Source: Halocatena pleomorpha
Lineage (GTDB): Archaea; Halobacteriota; Halobacteria; Halobacteriales; Haloarculaceae
DNA length: 64,000 nt
Reading direction: 5' to 3'
NCBI RefSeq assembly: GCF_003862495.1
Contig: NZ_RRCH01000021.1
Span: forward strand, 1-64,000
Both the position numbers and the translations under genes were made by a program. Positions 27,258 to 36,992 of the stretch are shown piece after piece. Within the stretch, counting starts at the first letter, position 1. Every line of letters begins with the position of its first letter. The notes beneath the pieces were generated by a model. It had not been told where the DNA came from. It saw only the letters and a program-made list of their open reading frames with translations, and did not search any database.

Positions 27258-27896
27258 TCAATCGTTAGATATCTCCTCCCCGCTCTCTGCCTGAGGATGG
27301 CCGTACTGTTTGATCGGAATGCCCAACTCAGTGAGTGCAGACTCTATGTGATCCGTTTCGACGTTCTGAGCCCCTTCTTCCGTGCGAATTCGATGCGCAG
27401 TTGCTAAGACCTCCCCCCGTCTGTCGTCCGGTATCCGATACGGTTCGGTGGTCAACTCGATGGTGAGACCGTTGTGGTCGCGGGTGTACAGCGAGTGGAA
27501 CGCCCCGCGATCGAATTCGTTGACCTGATAGCCTTCCTCTGTGAGCGACGTTCGTGCTTCGAGAAACCGTTCCGGTTCGAGACGGAACGCCAGATGATGG
27601 ACACCGCCGACAGGAGGACGTTGGGGTCCCTCGTGGGAGTCGCGCTGATCGGTCACGAAAAACGTGAGCATGCGTCCGTCTCCAGTGTCGAAAAACAGGT
27701 GCGTCACGTCGGGGGCATCGAGGTTCGGCTGTCGGAGCACGAGTGACATGCCGAGTACGTCCCGATAGAACGCAATCGTCTCTGCCTCGTTGCTTCCGAC
27801 GAGTGTGATGTGGTCCGTGCCAGCGGTGTGAATCAGGCTGTCGGGTGGTTCTGGAGAAATGTCGCTCTCGGTCGACTGGTCAGTGGAATCAACCAT
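27258..27896 (-). CDS. VOC-superfamily (glyoxalase/dioxygenase-like) protein
   Basis: A 212-residue protein with one vicinal-oxygen-chelate module at residues about 25-150: HITLVGSNEAETIAFYRDVLGM, then GGVHHLAFRLE, then RDHNGLTIELTT. The metal ligands His (THITL), His (HHLAF) and Glu (TIELT) are present. The rest is a haloarchaeal C-terminal extension. The family spans glyoxalases, extradiol dioxygenases and resistance proteins, so no substrate is assigned. Confidence 0.82.
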   Translation of the reverse strand: MVDSTDQSTESDISPEPPDSLIHTAGTDHITLVGSNEAETIAFYRDVLGMSLVLRQPNLDAPDVTHLFFDTGDGRMLTFFVTDQRDSHEGPQRPPVGGVHHLAFRLEPERFLEARTSLTEEGYQVNEFDRGAFHSLYTRDHNGLTIELTTEPYRIPDDRRGEVLATAHRIRTEEGAQNVETDHIESALTELGIPIKQYGHPQAESGEEISND

Positions 27897-27997
27897 ACTG
27901 TTCGTTCGTGCCGAAGAGCCGTGGGCTTGTCCCTTGATAGCTCAACCTATCCGATCACTCTCGAAGCCATGACTGTACAAGCAGGGCGCGTCGTGTT

Positions 27998-29623
27998 TCA
28001 GAGATAGCCGAGATCGGCCAATCTACTTTCGACCGCTTCGTCGGTGACGTTGTCCTCAACGCCATCACCGTACTTGGGGTAGTCAGCCGTACCGGTGTCT
28101 TCGACGACCGGAAGAACGCGTCCATCCATGCGGTCGCTGCGGGGAACGCCGAGTGCGGCCATGATCGTCGGAGCGACATCGTACAGATGAGCGTCCTCGA
28201 TCGATACGGAGTCATCGATATCCTCGCCCATTGCCGCGAACACACCATCTCGTTTGTGGTTCCACGGCTCGGTTGGAGGCCCGAACTGCTCTCCGAGCAA
28301 CTGTGCCGAGAGGAAGTACTCGAAGTCTTTCGGGATAGTTACGATGTCGACGGCGTTTTCGGCGTACGGGCCGTCGTAATACTCTTCTCGGGGGGCGACC
28401 GTTTCGAACATCGGTTCACCCTCGGGCGTCTCTACGGATTGGAGCCGATCGATGAGATCAGACCGGACTGATTCGTACTCGTTTTGAGATACGACGCCGT
28501 CCGGTTCACGCCCTTCGAGGTTGATCCGAACGCCAAGTTCGATACGTGCGCGCATGTATGCCGTCGATTCCGGAAAGTCCACCTGTTCGCTCGCAGTCCG
28601 TGCAACGTTGTCAGGCACGTACTGCTTTACAATGTGGTTGAGTCCGATCTTTCGGAGTCCATCACCGACGCGGGAGGCAGTGACACCGTGCTTCGCAACT
28701 TTCGCCGCCAGCCGCTCGAAGACACCGGGCTCCCACGTCTCTTCGTTTTCGCCTTCCCGAAGCTGGTTTCGGATCGGGTTCCATGAAGGCATCCCTTTGC
28801 CGCCTTGCGTCGTCACAACGAATCCCTCATCTTTGAGGAATTCGTTCATGCGAAACTCTTGTTTGTCGTAGGGACCCATTCCGTGGTCGCTAGCGATGAA
28901 AACACGTTTCGCGTCACATTCCTCAAGGAGTTTCCCGATCTGACGATCGGTTTCTTTGTACACCGTTTTCACCTTCTCCCAGTCGCCACGGAACTCGTGA
29001 AACACGGTGTCCGGCTTCTGGAATTCAACGAAGCCGAAATCTGGTTCGAACCGGCCGTGAAGATACCGGAACGCTTCACCGCGCATCTGAACCAGCGTCG
29101 TATACTCGTCCATCTTTTCTGCGTCCGTCCACGTTTCGTCGTCGCGTTCGTAGATCGGATACACCCGATACTCACCGAGTTCCTCTCGAACGTCATCAAG
29201 CACTCCGTCGGGGTGTGATTCCGGGTGCTCCGGACCGATGAACCCCGGAATGATCGCGCCATTGATCTCGTCGGGGGGATGGGTGACCGGAACGTTTACC
29301 ACGACGCTCGACATGTCGTGTTCCTCTAACAACGTCCACATCGCGTGTTCGCGGATGTAATCAGCACTCACAACGTGCCAATCGTAGCCGTCGTAATCGA
29401 CGAAACCAAACGTTCCGTGTTTGCCTGGATTCACCCCGGTGTACATCGATGGCCATGCGCTTGGCGTCCATGGCGGAATCTGCGAGGTGAGCGGTCCAGC
29501 AACGCCTTGTTCACAGATCGATTGAATATTCGGTATGAGATCGTCCTCAATCAAACGTTCGAACACCGGCAAACAACCAGCGTCGATTCCGATCAACAAC
29601 GCTTCCATCTGATGGTCACTCAT
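27998..29623 (-). CDS. Alkaline-phosphatase-fold phosphodiesterase-like protein
   Basis: A 541-residue protein of the type I phosphodiesterase/nucleotide pyrophosphatase group. Metal-site signatures are visible: the N-terminal IGIDAG, the nucleophile region PPWTPSAWPSMYTG and the late ASDHGMG. Haloarchaeal members are often coded beside glycosyltransferases, as here, and may process lipid-linked or nucleotide-sugar phosphates; that role is inference. No signal peptide is seen. Start is at 29623 or the ATG at 29608. Confidence 0.82.
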   Translation of the reverse strand: MSDHQMEALLIGIDAGCLPVFERLIEDDLIPNIQSICEQGVAGPLTSQIPPWTPSAWPSMYTGVNPGKHGTFGFVDYDGYDWHVVSADYIREHAMWTLLEEHDMSSVVVNVPVTHPPDEINGAIIPGFIGPEHPESHPDGVLDDVREELGEYRVYPIYERDDETWTDAEKMDEYTTLVQMRGEAFRYLHGRFEPDFGFVEFQKPDTVFHEFRGDWEKVKTVYKETDRQIGKLLEECDAKRVFIASDHGMGPYDKQEFRMNEFLKDEGFVVTTQGGKGMPSWNPIRNQLREGENEETWEPGVFERLAAKVAKHGVTASRVGDGLRKIGLNHIVKQYVPDNVARTASEQVDFPESTAYMRARIELGVRINLEGREPDGVVSQNEYESVRSDLIDRLQSVETPEGEPMFETVAPREEYYDGPYAENAVDIVTIPKDFEYFLSAQLLGEQFGPPTEPWNHKRDGVFAAMGEDIDDSVSIEDAHLYDVAPTIMAALGVPRSDRMDGRVLPVVEDTGTADYPKYGDGVEDNVTDEAVESRLADLGYL

Positions 29624-29774
29624 TGTGAGCCACCTGCTGTCGTTCCATGATTGTGTTTCGTGTCCGTGTATCCATGAACCATCCGTTCAAGATCCGGTTG
29701 CCGAGAGAGTGATCTGACTGACATCCATACGTTTCTCATTGTTGTTTCGGGTCGCCCCGTGTGCACTTATTCCT

Positions 29775-29796
29775 TCCTTCCTTTCCACGGTGGGAA
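29775..29796 (-). terminator. Hairpin downstream of the polytopic membrane protein gene
   Basis: An 8-base perfect stem (TCCTTTCC/GGAAAGGA) around a 6-base loop lies 22 bases beyond the stop of 29818-31818. It could end that transcript. It also vaguely resembles an IS200-type terminal hairpin, but the flanks do not match well. Confidence 0.35.
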
Positions 29797-29817
29797 AGGA
29801 GTCGAACCCTGCTGTAT

Positions 29818-31818
29818 CTACGCTTCCGGCTGGCTACATATTTTCACCTTCTTATTGCTGTATAATATATTCATATTATCGCCACACGTCTGTTGGAAGG
29901 AGACCGATGGCTTGTGTGCCGTGCTCGCGTTGTTGTAATAGAAGTTGAAATTTGCCGCCCCCTTTCGGTGGTAATCCCGGTAGATGATGGTTTCGCTCTC
30001 GTTCAGGGTCTCGTTGCCGGTTGCGTCCGTTCCAACCCAGCCTTGAACGGACCCGTTTTTGAACATCGACGCCTGCATGTACTCGTCGGATCGTGCTTCC
30101 GTCCGTTCGAACACCGTGTAGTACGGCTGGTCGGTCGACCACATCGACTGGTTTTTTTCGAAGTAGGTGTCGACGACGTTCACGGCGGCTATCTCCGATT
30201 CGGTGTAGCTGTACCGGGTTTGCGTTTCCGAGAACGGCGGACTTTCTTGGGTGCTGTCGCTTGCGAGGAACGACGCCGCCGGGAAGGCGAGGATGAACAC
30301 CAACAGCACGATTACGACGACTGACGGGTTGGTGTTGTTCACGAGATACGACAATCCGATCGCCGCGACGACCGCCATCGGCGCTGCGACGAACGGGAAC
30401 CATCGTCCGGGAACGAACGTTCGCACTCCAAGCATCGGGAAGCCGAAGACGAAGATGAGCATGAGGACGGTGGCAACCACGCTCGTGAACATTGCGTGTG
30501 AGATGTTCTCTTGCCGGATGATGTAGTAACAACCGACGATCGTTAACAGCAACATCAGCAGGAACCCCAGCACGTCGAGATACTCGATGATCGTGCTCAT
30601 GAACGAGGGCTGGGGCGCAACGCTTGGTGGGACAGTTCCCCCAGCGAGATCGCCCACGCTTCCGGATTCGAGCGTGTCACCAAAGTATCCAATCATCACC
30701 GTTAGAAACGTTCCGTCGTACTGTGGGGTAAGCGACCACATGAACGTGATCAGACCGAGATCGAACACCAACAGCCCGGTGAGGTTCACCGATTCCCGGG
30801 TTGAGGAGCGCTCCCAGTTGGGGCGTCCGATGTCGAACAGTCCGAGTCCGAGCGCGAAGTACGCGAGCAGCCCGGATCCCGTAAATACGAGCATGATGAA
30901 CGCGGAGATCTGGTGTGTGAGAATAACAGCGACGCTGAAAAAGACCACCATCCCGAAATCGCGGGGTTTGTAGTCAATCCGCAACATCCGGTCGAGGCTG
31001 TAGAAGACGGACAGGAAGAAGACCAACCCGAGGCTGGTCGGGATGATGTGGATCCCCCACTCGATCACTGCTGCACTCATCGCGTAGATCGCCGTAGCGA
31101 ACACCGCCCACCGTTTGCGGACGAAAAACGTCGCCGTCGAATAGATGAGTAACACCGACAGCGGCATCGCTACCCCGAGAACGAGATACAGCGCCATTTT
31201 GAGAGGGATATCCAACAACAGACTCGATCCAACGACGAGTAGGTGGTACAGCGGCGCAGCGTAGTACTTTCGACCGGAAATCGGCTGAAGCGACTGCGAT
31301 TCGAGGATAGCCGGACCCCAGTTCCCCATGTGGGTCCAGATATCGATCCCGATGAATCCAGGCGTCGTGTACAGTGCCGCAAACCGGAACACCATCCCGA
31401 ACAGGACGACCAGAAACAACAGCATCGTCGGGGAAAAGTAATCCCTGTCTACGAACAGGATCGTCACTAACAGGGTCGTCCCGAGGGCGGCTGCGATGTC
31501 GTAGAACAGCAACGTCCGCTCGCCCTGTATCCCCGCGAGCAGGATGAGCAGCGCTGACCCCAGCACGATGAGCGGGGGAAGCAGCCGTGACAACATCGGC
31601 GACAGCGTCGGTAGATCGCCAGGATACTCGTCCCTGGCCGCAATCAGATACAGCAACGATGCGATACCGAGTACGATCGGAAGCGTCCGAACGTACACGT
31701 CATCTAAGAATAATTGCAATGGCAGCATAGCAATGGCTGCCAGTAGTCCGAGCAAGCCCGCGATAATATCGAGACGGCCCTGTCGTGCCATCCCGAGGAG
31801 GCCAGGTCGAGTACTCAT
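29818..31818 (-). CDS. Polytopic membrane protein, GT-C-like, glycan cluster
   Basis: A 666-residue integral membrane protein with roughly a dozen hydrophobic segments over residues 15-500 and a soluble C-terminal domain of about 150 residues rich in Asn and Ser (FNFYYNNAS). An acidic loop motif GFIGIDIWTHMGNWG follows the early helices, as in GT-C glycosyltransferases, but no WWDxG oligosaccharyltransferase motif is seen. It lies 10 bases downstream of the GT2 gene on the same strand. A transfer or ligation step in lipid-linked glycan synthesis is likely. Confidence 0.7.
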   Translation of the reverse strand: MSTRPGLLGMARQGRLDIIAGLLGLLAAIAMLPLQLFLDDVYVRTLPIVLGIASLLYLIAARDEYPGDLPTLSPMLSRLLPPLIVLGSALLILLAGIQGERTLLFYDIAAALGTTLLVTILFVDRDYFSPTMLLFLVVLFGMVFRFAALYTTPGFIGIDIWTHMGNWGPAILESQSLQPISGRKYYAAPLYHLLVVGSSLLLDIPLKMALYLVLGVAMPLSVLLIYSTATFFVRKRWAVFATAIYAMSAAVIEWGIHIIPTSLGLVFFLSVFYSLDRMLRIDYKPRDFGMVVFFSVAVILTHQISAFIMLVFTGSGLLAYFALGLGLFDIGRPNWERSSTRESVNLTGLLVFDLGLITFMWSLTPQYDGTFLTVMIGYFGDTLESGSVGDLAGGTVPPSVAPQPSFMSTIIEYLDVLGFLLMLLLTIVGCYYIIRQENISHAMFTSVVATVLMLIFVFGFPMLGVRTFVPGRWFPFVAAPMAVVAAIGLSYLVNNTNPSVVVIVLLVFILAFPAASFLASDSTQESPPFSETQTRYSYTESEIAAVNVVDTYFEKNQSMWSTDQPYYTVFERTEARSDEYMQASMFKNGSVQGWVGTDATGNETLNESETIIYRDYHRKGAANFNFYYNNASTAHKPSVSFQQTCGDNMNILYSNKKVKICSQPEA

Positions 31819-31827
31819 CGATATCGA

Positions 31828-32886
31828 TCAGTCGTCGTCGGCTGGAATCGCTTTCGACTCAGTACGCCCGTTCTTGAAGACGTCGGTCGTGGAGAGCGAT
31901 GTCGGCGTCTCTCTGACTTGTACGCCTTTCTCTTCGTTTTCGATCCGGTCGAGTACCATCGCTGACAACAGGAGCACGATCCCCGACAGCATCGTGAAGA
32001 ACCAGTTGTCGGACTGTTCACGCCGGGTTGCGATCGTCGAAACCAGTTTTGCAACACCCAGACCGGTGACGCCGGCACCGAGATAGTACGCCGCCGCGAA
32101 CGGTCGGAAGTCCTTAAGGATGTACTTCTGGTTCAGCCGCCACAAAAAGCGGTGAAGCAGCATGTACGACACTTTCGGAACGTACGCGGAGTAGTTGATG
32201 TGGCTCTTCCAGTCGTCGTCGTACACTGTGTCTGCGGAGTGAACGACATCAGCGACACGACAGTCTGCGAGGTTGAGCCTCACCAACAGGTCGTTACAGT
32301 ATCCATAATACTCGTACATCCCATCAATGTCGACGCGCTGGAGCGCCTCCTGTGAGATGGCTGTGTATCCGTTTTGCGGGTCGGAGATGTTCCAGTAGCC
32401 GCTCGAAATCTTCGTTAACAGCGAGAGGAGGGTGTTACCAAACAGCCGGAATTGGGGCATTGCGTCGAGGGTTTGGAACTTCATAAAGCGGTTCCCTTTC
32501 GCGTAATGGGCTTTCCCATCGACGACAGGATCAATGAATTTCGTCAGCACGTCCGGATCCATCTGCCCGTCACCACCCATCACGGCCGTGACATCGATAC
32601 CGTCCTCCAATGCTTGTAAGTAGCCAGTCTTGATTGCACCCCCAACGCCTCGATTCACCTTGTGTTGAATGGGTACGACACGAGCGTCGTACCCGTTCGT
32701 GGCCGAATGCGTCGCGTTGTACTCTGCCGCGTGGTCAGTTATTTCGAGCCACGTGTCGTCCGTCGAACCGTCGTCTATGACGTACGCCCTATCGACAAAC
32801 GAGGGCAACGTGTCGATAACTGATCCTACGTAACCTTCCTCGTTGTACGCCGGTATGACGACGCCAATCGTGTGTTCGTGATACAT
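31828..32886 (-). CDS. Membrane-anchored GT2 glycosyltransferase
   Basis: A 352-residue enzyme of the dolichol-phosphate-sugar synthase type. The opening strand VVIPAYNEEGYVGSVI, the DDGSTDDT motif and VMGGDGQMDP (DxD-like metal site) are all present. Two membrane segments lie near residues 260-320. It likely passes a nucleotide-activated sugar to dolichol phosphate and then works with the downstream membrane protein. It is divergent from the GT4 gene. Confidence 0.85.
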   Translation of the reverse strand: MYHEHTIGVVIPAYNEEGYVGSVIDTLPSFVDRAYVIDDGSTDDTWLEITDHAAEYNATHSATNGYDARVVPIQHKVNRGVGGAIKTGYLQALEDGIDVTAVMGGDGQMDPDVLTKFIDPVVDGKAHYAKGNRFMKFQTLDAMPQFRLFGNTLLSLLTKISSGYWNISDPQNGYTAISQEALQRVDIDGMYEYYGYCNDLLVRLNLADCRVADVVHSADTVYDDDWKSHINYSAYVPKVSYMLLHRFLWRLNQKYILKDFRPFAAAYYLGAGVTGLGVAKLVSTIATRREQSDNWFFTMLSGIVLLLSAMVLDRIENEEKGVQVRETPTSLSTTDVFKNGRTESKAIPADDD

Positions 32887-33206
32887 ATTATCGCGTGTCT
32901 ACTCTCTCGTCTCCTGTTTATTGGTGGAGGGATATTACAATACACCCCCTAAACCCGGAGACCCGGTCTTACTAGATGCATAGCTTCCTACGGTCTTATT
33001 ATCGTTTCTAGATCGAACGACAGACGACAGACACACGTCTAACGACGATAACTGTCCGGTACATCCGTAGCTATGGGTCATTTGGGGTGATATAACCCCG
33101 CGGTAGTTGGTACCATACTCCATCGTAGCCGACGAAAGCAAGTAATCAAGAGTTCGGAGCTGAGACCGGACAGACATGACCGAGATCATTGATGGGGTGA
33201 AACTGC
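32887..33206. other. Divergent intergenic region between two glycosyltransferases
   Basis: 320 bases between the starts of the GT2 and GT4 genes. It must hold both promoters; no clear TATA box stands out. A short ORF of 12 codons (33176-33214) overlaps the GT4 start in another frame. No longer coding sequence is convincing. Confidence 0.5.
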
Positions 33207-34460
33207 GTGAATGAACGATTAGACGTAGGCTTTATCCCCGCAGAATGTCCGGGTGCGGCTGGGACTGGTGCTGTTCGGACATCGACATTGCTCATCGAAC
33301 GACTGTCGAAACACCACGATCTGACGGTCTACGTGTCGAGCCAGATGGACGCGTCGAGCGCGACGTTACCCGCTGAGGATCGCGTTAACTACGTGATTCA
33401 CGACAACCTCCCGAAGCTCCCTCATCCACTCACGAACAAAATCGACACGCTGGAGGGAGAAATCGACGCGCTCGAACGACACGAGTTGATACATTCCTAC
33501 TCTTCGGCGTTCATGCCAGTGCTCGCAGAGCTCGAAACACCGACGCTTTCGACACTCAACTCCTATCTCCCAGTCTGCCCGAAGGGCGACATGATGTACC
33601 ACGGTGAGCGAAAATGTTCGGAGCCCGGACGGCTGAAATGTGCCAGTTGTATCTCCTCAACGGCGCTCAAACGCCGGCAGGGCGTCGATTCGGAACTGCG
33701 CAGTGGGTACGTTTCGCTCGGACAGATCGAGTTTGTCTTCGAGTCGATCGATCGGGCGTGGGACATCGACGCGTATCACGCCTTATCACCGCACCTGGCA
33801 CAGGATTTCGGTGCGATCGGCTTTCCCGACAGCCGGATTGAAGTCATTCCACATTTCTACGATGAGACGTTCGCAACGATCACCGACGAGGAAAATGACG
33901 GGTCAGCTCTAGAATCCGACGATCCGATCACGCTCTTGTACGTGGGCGCGCTCCAAGACATCAAAGGCGTACACGTACTCGTTCGCAGTCTTTCCCGCAT
34001 ACTCAGCCGTGGATACGACGTTGAACTACACATTGCCGGTTCGGGTCCCTACGAGCAACAACTCCACGAACTCGCGCACGAACTTGATCTAGAGAACGCC
34101 ATCCAGTGGCTCGGATACGTCGATCACGACGAACTCCCAACAGTCTACGAGAACGCGGACGCGTTCGTGTATCCGGGGCTTCTTGATGAACCGTTCGGGC
34201 GCGTGCTCCTTGAGGCGCTGTCGTCTCGAACGCCAATCCTCGCTGCCGACGTTGGAAGCACGGACTACATCGTTGGGCCGGCTGGAGAGCAGTTTATGAC
34301 TGGTGAACCCAAAGCGCTGGCGGACGCCTTCGAACGGCTCGTTGAAAGCTACACCACCTATTACGACGCTATCCCCGCGCACATCGAACAGTTCGCTCCA
34401 GAAACGGTCGAACAGCAGTTCTCCGATCGGTACCACGCTGTCGCGTCGATGGCTGATTGA
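33207..34460 (+). CDS. GT4-family glycosyltransferase
   Basis: A 417-residue GT-B fold enzyme. The C-terminal donor-binding half shows TLLYVGALQDIKGVHVLV, then IAGSGPYEQQL, then YPGLLDEPFGRVLLEAL with the E(x7)E motif of family 4. A Cys-rich insert (CPKG, KCSEPGRLKCASC) near residues 123-148 is unusual for GT4 and may bind metal. The start is a GTG, as no in-frame ATG lies near; an overlapping mini-ORF precedes it. It probably adds a sugar to a surface glycan in the cytoplasm. Confidence 0.84.
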   Translation: MNERLDVGFIPAECPGAAGTGAVRTSTLLIERLSKHHDLTVYVSSQMDASSATLPAEDRVNYVIHDNLPKLPHPLTNKIDTLEGEIDALERHELIHSYSSAFMPVLAELETPTLSTLNSYLPVCPKGDMMYHGERKCSEPGRLKCASCISSTALKRRQGVDSELRSGYVSLGQIEFVFESIDRAWDIDAYHALSPHLAQDFGAIGFPDSRIEVIPHFYDETFATITDEENDGSALESDDPITLLYVGALQDIKGVHVLVRSLSRILSRGYDVELHIAGSGPYEQQLHELAHELDLENAIQWLGYVDHDELPTVYENADAFVYPGLLDEPFGRVLLEALSSRTPILAADVGSTDYIVGPAGEQFMTGEPKALADAFERLVESYTTYYDAIPAHIEQFAPETVEQQFSDRYHAVASMAD

Positions 34461-34870
34461 GACGGCACTCGACGAACCGAAATCAAGTGCGTTGTCAAGG
34501 AAATCGATGATACCGATGGTCTACTCGCCGTAGTTCTCCACCAGATTTTAAAAGCACAGAAACAGCCGCCCGTCGTGGATGATCGGTTACTGCCTGTATC
34601 GAGGAGAGCTCGTATCGTCGACGCTGAATAGACAATATATATTTCATGACTCTCAACTAATAGAAATCTTGTTGTATGCAGGCAGGTATCTTACACCAGG
34701 GAAATAATTTTGATAACTAGTTCCTGGTATTGTTTGTAATAGATATAGTATGAAATAGACACAGATCGGATCGAGTCGCCCAATTATGAGTTCCGAATCG
34801 ACACACACTTCTCCGAGATTATGAGTTGGATTATAAAGTGTTTTGTCTCCGTTAGGAGAGAGTACAACCA
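34461..34870. other. AT-rich intergenic region with an ORF remnant
   Basis: Directly after the GT4 stop an open frame of 56 codons (34461-34631) continues in phase without its own start; its codons look coding-like, suggesting a decayed gene. The rest (34632-34830) is very AT-rich with no gene. A TATA-like ATTATAAAG at 34830-34838 serves the next gene. Confidence 0.4.
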
Positions 34871-36175
34871 ATGAGGCGTCCAACCACCCGCCGCACATTG
34901 CTTGCAACGCTCGGAACAGCCAGTACATTCTCGCTCGCCGGTTGTTCGGGAATGATCCCAACCGGCCCTGGCAGTGATAGCGAATCAACGAGTACCCCCA
35001 CCAACACGCCGGACGGATCCGGAACAGAAGGAACGGACTCCGGATCATCTTCCGGTCCTGGCGGCTCCGTGATAGACGATTTCGAGGGTAACGTCAAAGA
35101 CCGCTGGCAGACGGACGCAGGCAAATTCACGACGGACACGAAAAACGCGTTCAAAGGGAGCCAATCTCTCGTATTGCAGGCCAAGGGCAAACAAGACGCT
35201 GGGAACGTCACCATTACTCGTTCGTTCTACTCGGATTCGGGGAAGAACAGCGCCCTCGATCTGAGCAAGCACGACCTTTCGCTGGCGGTTCGGTTCAGAA
35301 AGCCCACGAGAGGACACATCGCGATCAAATGCCATGCACCGACCCAGAGCAGTAGTCTCACGTGCCGTCGGTTCATCCCCCAAGAGCTGAACGGATGGAC
35401 TCGGTTCGATCTCGGCTACACGGGGAAACAAGGCCAGCCGGATCCGTCTTCCGTGTTCACCGTACAGATCAGCGTCATGACCGAGGGCGGTAAGCCAATC
35501 GATGTTGGGATCGACGATCTCCGGAAGGTCCCGAAAGCAGACAAGGGGAAGGTGATGTTCCAGTTCGACGACTCGGTCAAGGCCGCTTACGATACCGTGT
35601 TCCCCATGTTCAAAAAACGCGACTGGCAGGCAGGAGTCGCCATCATCCCCGACGTGATCGGATCGGAAGGCCGATTGAGCACTGGAAACATGCGTGAGAT
35701 GGCGAGTGCCGGGTGGGATATGATGTCACACACGTCGACTGACAAGCTTCCGACACGACCGAAAAAAGAACAGAAAAAAGCGATCACACAGTCGAAACAA
35801 CAGCTCAATTCGATCGGATTCAAAACGGGAGCGAGACATTTCGTCGCGCCCAACGGACGAGTCAACCGGGCGACCCTCGACATCATTCGGAACAACCACA
35901 AAACCAACTTCATGTTCGGAGCCGGGCCGGGCAACGCCAAACAACCCACGAACATGTACACCATCCCCCGCGTGATGGGTGCTTCACCCGACGCGGTTGT
36001 CGAACTACTGGATCTGGCCGAGCAGTTCAATCAGATGGTCGTCGTTCAGTATCACAAGATTGGTGAAAATAAAGAGACAACGCCAGCGGATTTCAAACAA
36101 GTCGTTAAGCACGTAGACAAAAAGAAAATGGACGTGGTCTCACCAAGCCAGTTCCTCGATTCGATCGGAAACTGA
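34871..36175 (+). CDS. NodB-like polysaccharide deacetylase lipoprotein
   Basis: A 434-residue exported lipoprotein: signal with RR pairs, lipobox LAGC (Cys25), and a Ser/Thr/Gly linker to about residue 65. Next comes a carbohydrate-binding-like beta domain (66-220, opening VIDDFEGN), then a NodB barrel (225-434). The first NodB metal motif FDDS (232-235) is present. The second should read HxxxH but here is SHTSTD (286-291), so one metal ligand His is missing. Activity may be altered or lost. It closes the glycan cluster and likely acts on a surface polysaccharide. Confidence 0.78.
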   Translation: MRRPTTRRTLLATLGTASTFSLAGCSGMIPTGPGSDSESTSTPTNTPDGSGTEGTDSGSSSGPGGSVIDDFEGNVKDRWQTDAGKFTTDTKNAFKGSQSLVLQAKGKQDAGNVTITRSFYSDSGKNSALDLSKHDLSLAVRFRKPTRGHIAIKCHAPTQSSSLTCRRFIPQELNGWTRFDLGYTGKQGQPDPSSVFTVQISVMTEGGKPIDVGIDDLRKVPKADKGKVMFQFDDSVKAAYDTVFPMFKKRDWQAGVAIIPDVIGSEGRLSTGNMREMASAGWDMMSHTSTDKLPTRPKKEQKKAITQSKQQLNSIGFKTGARHFVAPNGRVNRATLDIIRNNHKTNFMFGAGPGNAKQPTNMYTIPRVMGASPDAVVELLDLAEQFNQMVVVQYHKIGENKETTPADFKQVVKHVDKKKMDVVSPSQFLDSIGN

Positions 36176-36248
36176 CACCACGGTCAGACGGGTCGACTCG
36201 TCCGACCCAAACCAAACTTAAGGACTCGTCGCGTTTCCGGAACCGACT

Positions 36249-36992
36249 ATGGACGTTCACTTGCTCGAAGCGACCGATGCCCCTGAGCGTGTCATCTGTA
36301 CAGCAGCGAGAAACGACTATTCGAGCAGCTTCGTTGGCGAGCAGTCGTTCGAATCCACGATGGAATCGGTTGAGGGTAAGACGATTGAGGAAAAAAAGCG
36401 TACACTCATCGGCCACCTTCTTCGGCACGGTCATTTCGGGCCGTTCGAACACGTTCACGCGACGTTCGCTGTGAAAGGTATCAGCCGTTCGTGTATGGCC
36501 CAGATCACCCGTCACCGGCACGTCTCGTTCGACATTCAGAGCCAGCGATACGTCTCGTTCGATGACATCGATCCGGAGGACGTGCGAGCGGGCGAGCTGA
36601 TCGTTGCGCCGCCGTCGGTGAGCGACGCTGACTGGATCGGACGGAACCAGCAGGGTGGCTCCGTTTCCGAGGAAACTCTCGAAGAACGCGAACGAGTGTT
36701 CAAAGAGTCGGTCGTTCGCTCAGTCGAGTCGTATCAGCAACTCCTTGATCTCGGACTTCCGCCCGAAGACGCTCGGTTCGTGCTGCCGATCGGGAGCAAA
36801 GTGAACATGGTGATGACACTCAACGCACGGATGTTGATGCACGTTGCGGATATGCGATCGGCCGCTGATAGCCAGTGGGAAGTCAGACGCATGACAGAAC
36901 AAGTGCTTGATTTGGCTAGTGAGTGGTGTCCGATCACGTTCGATCACTACGAAAAGCACATGAAAGGGCGAAAGAATAGGCTAGCACCATGA
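36249..36992 (+). CDS. thyX: Flavin-dependent thymidylate synthase ThyX
   Basis: A 247-residue protein with the ThyX signature RHRHVSFDIQSQRY near residue 87, which binds FAD and dUMP. It methylates dUMP to dTMP using methylene-tetrahydrofolate and NADPH. A TATA-like ACTTAAGG about 30 bases ahead of the ATG suggests a leaderless transcript. The length and motif are normal for the family. Confidence 0.94.
   Translation: MDVHLLEATDAPERVICTAARNDYSSSFVGEQSFESTMESVEGKTIEEKKRTLIGHLLRHGHFGPFEHVHATFAVKGISRSCMAQITRHRHVSFDIQSQRYVSFDDIDPEDVRAGELIVAPPSVSDADWIGRNQQGGSVSEETLEERERVFKESVVRSVESYQQLLDLGLPPEDARFVLPIGSKVNMVMTLNARMLMHVADMRSAADSQWEVRRMTEQVLDLASEWCPITFDHYEKHMKGRKNRLAP

Noticed and set aside
29775-29796. 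Hairpin that might be an IS200-type end
   Set aside because: The flanks do not fit the GAAT and GGATGTCAA pattern; a terminator of the upstream gene is simpler.
32935-33189. 84-codon minus-strand ORF between the two glycosyltransferase genes
   Set aside because: It lies in the divergent promoter region and has low-complexity, non-haloarchaeal composition.
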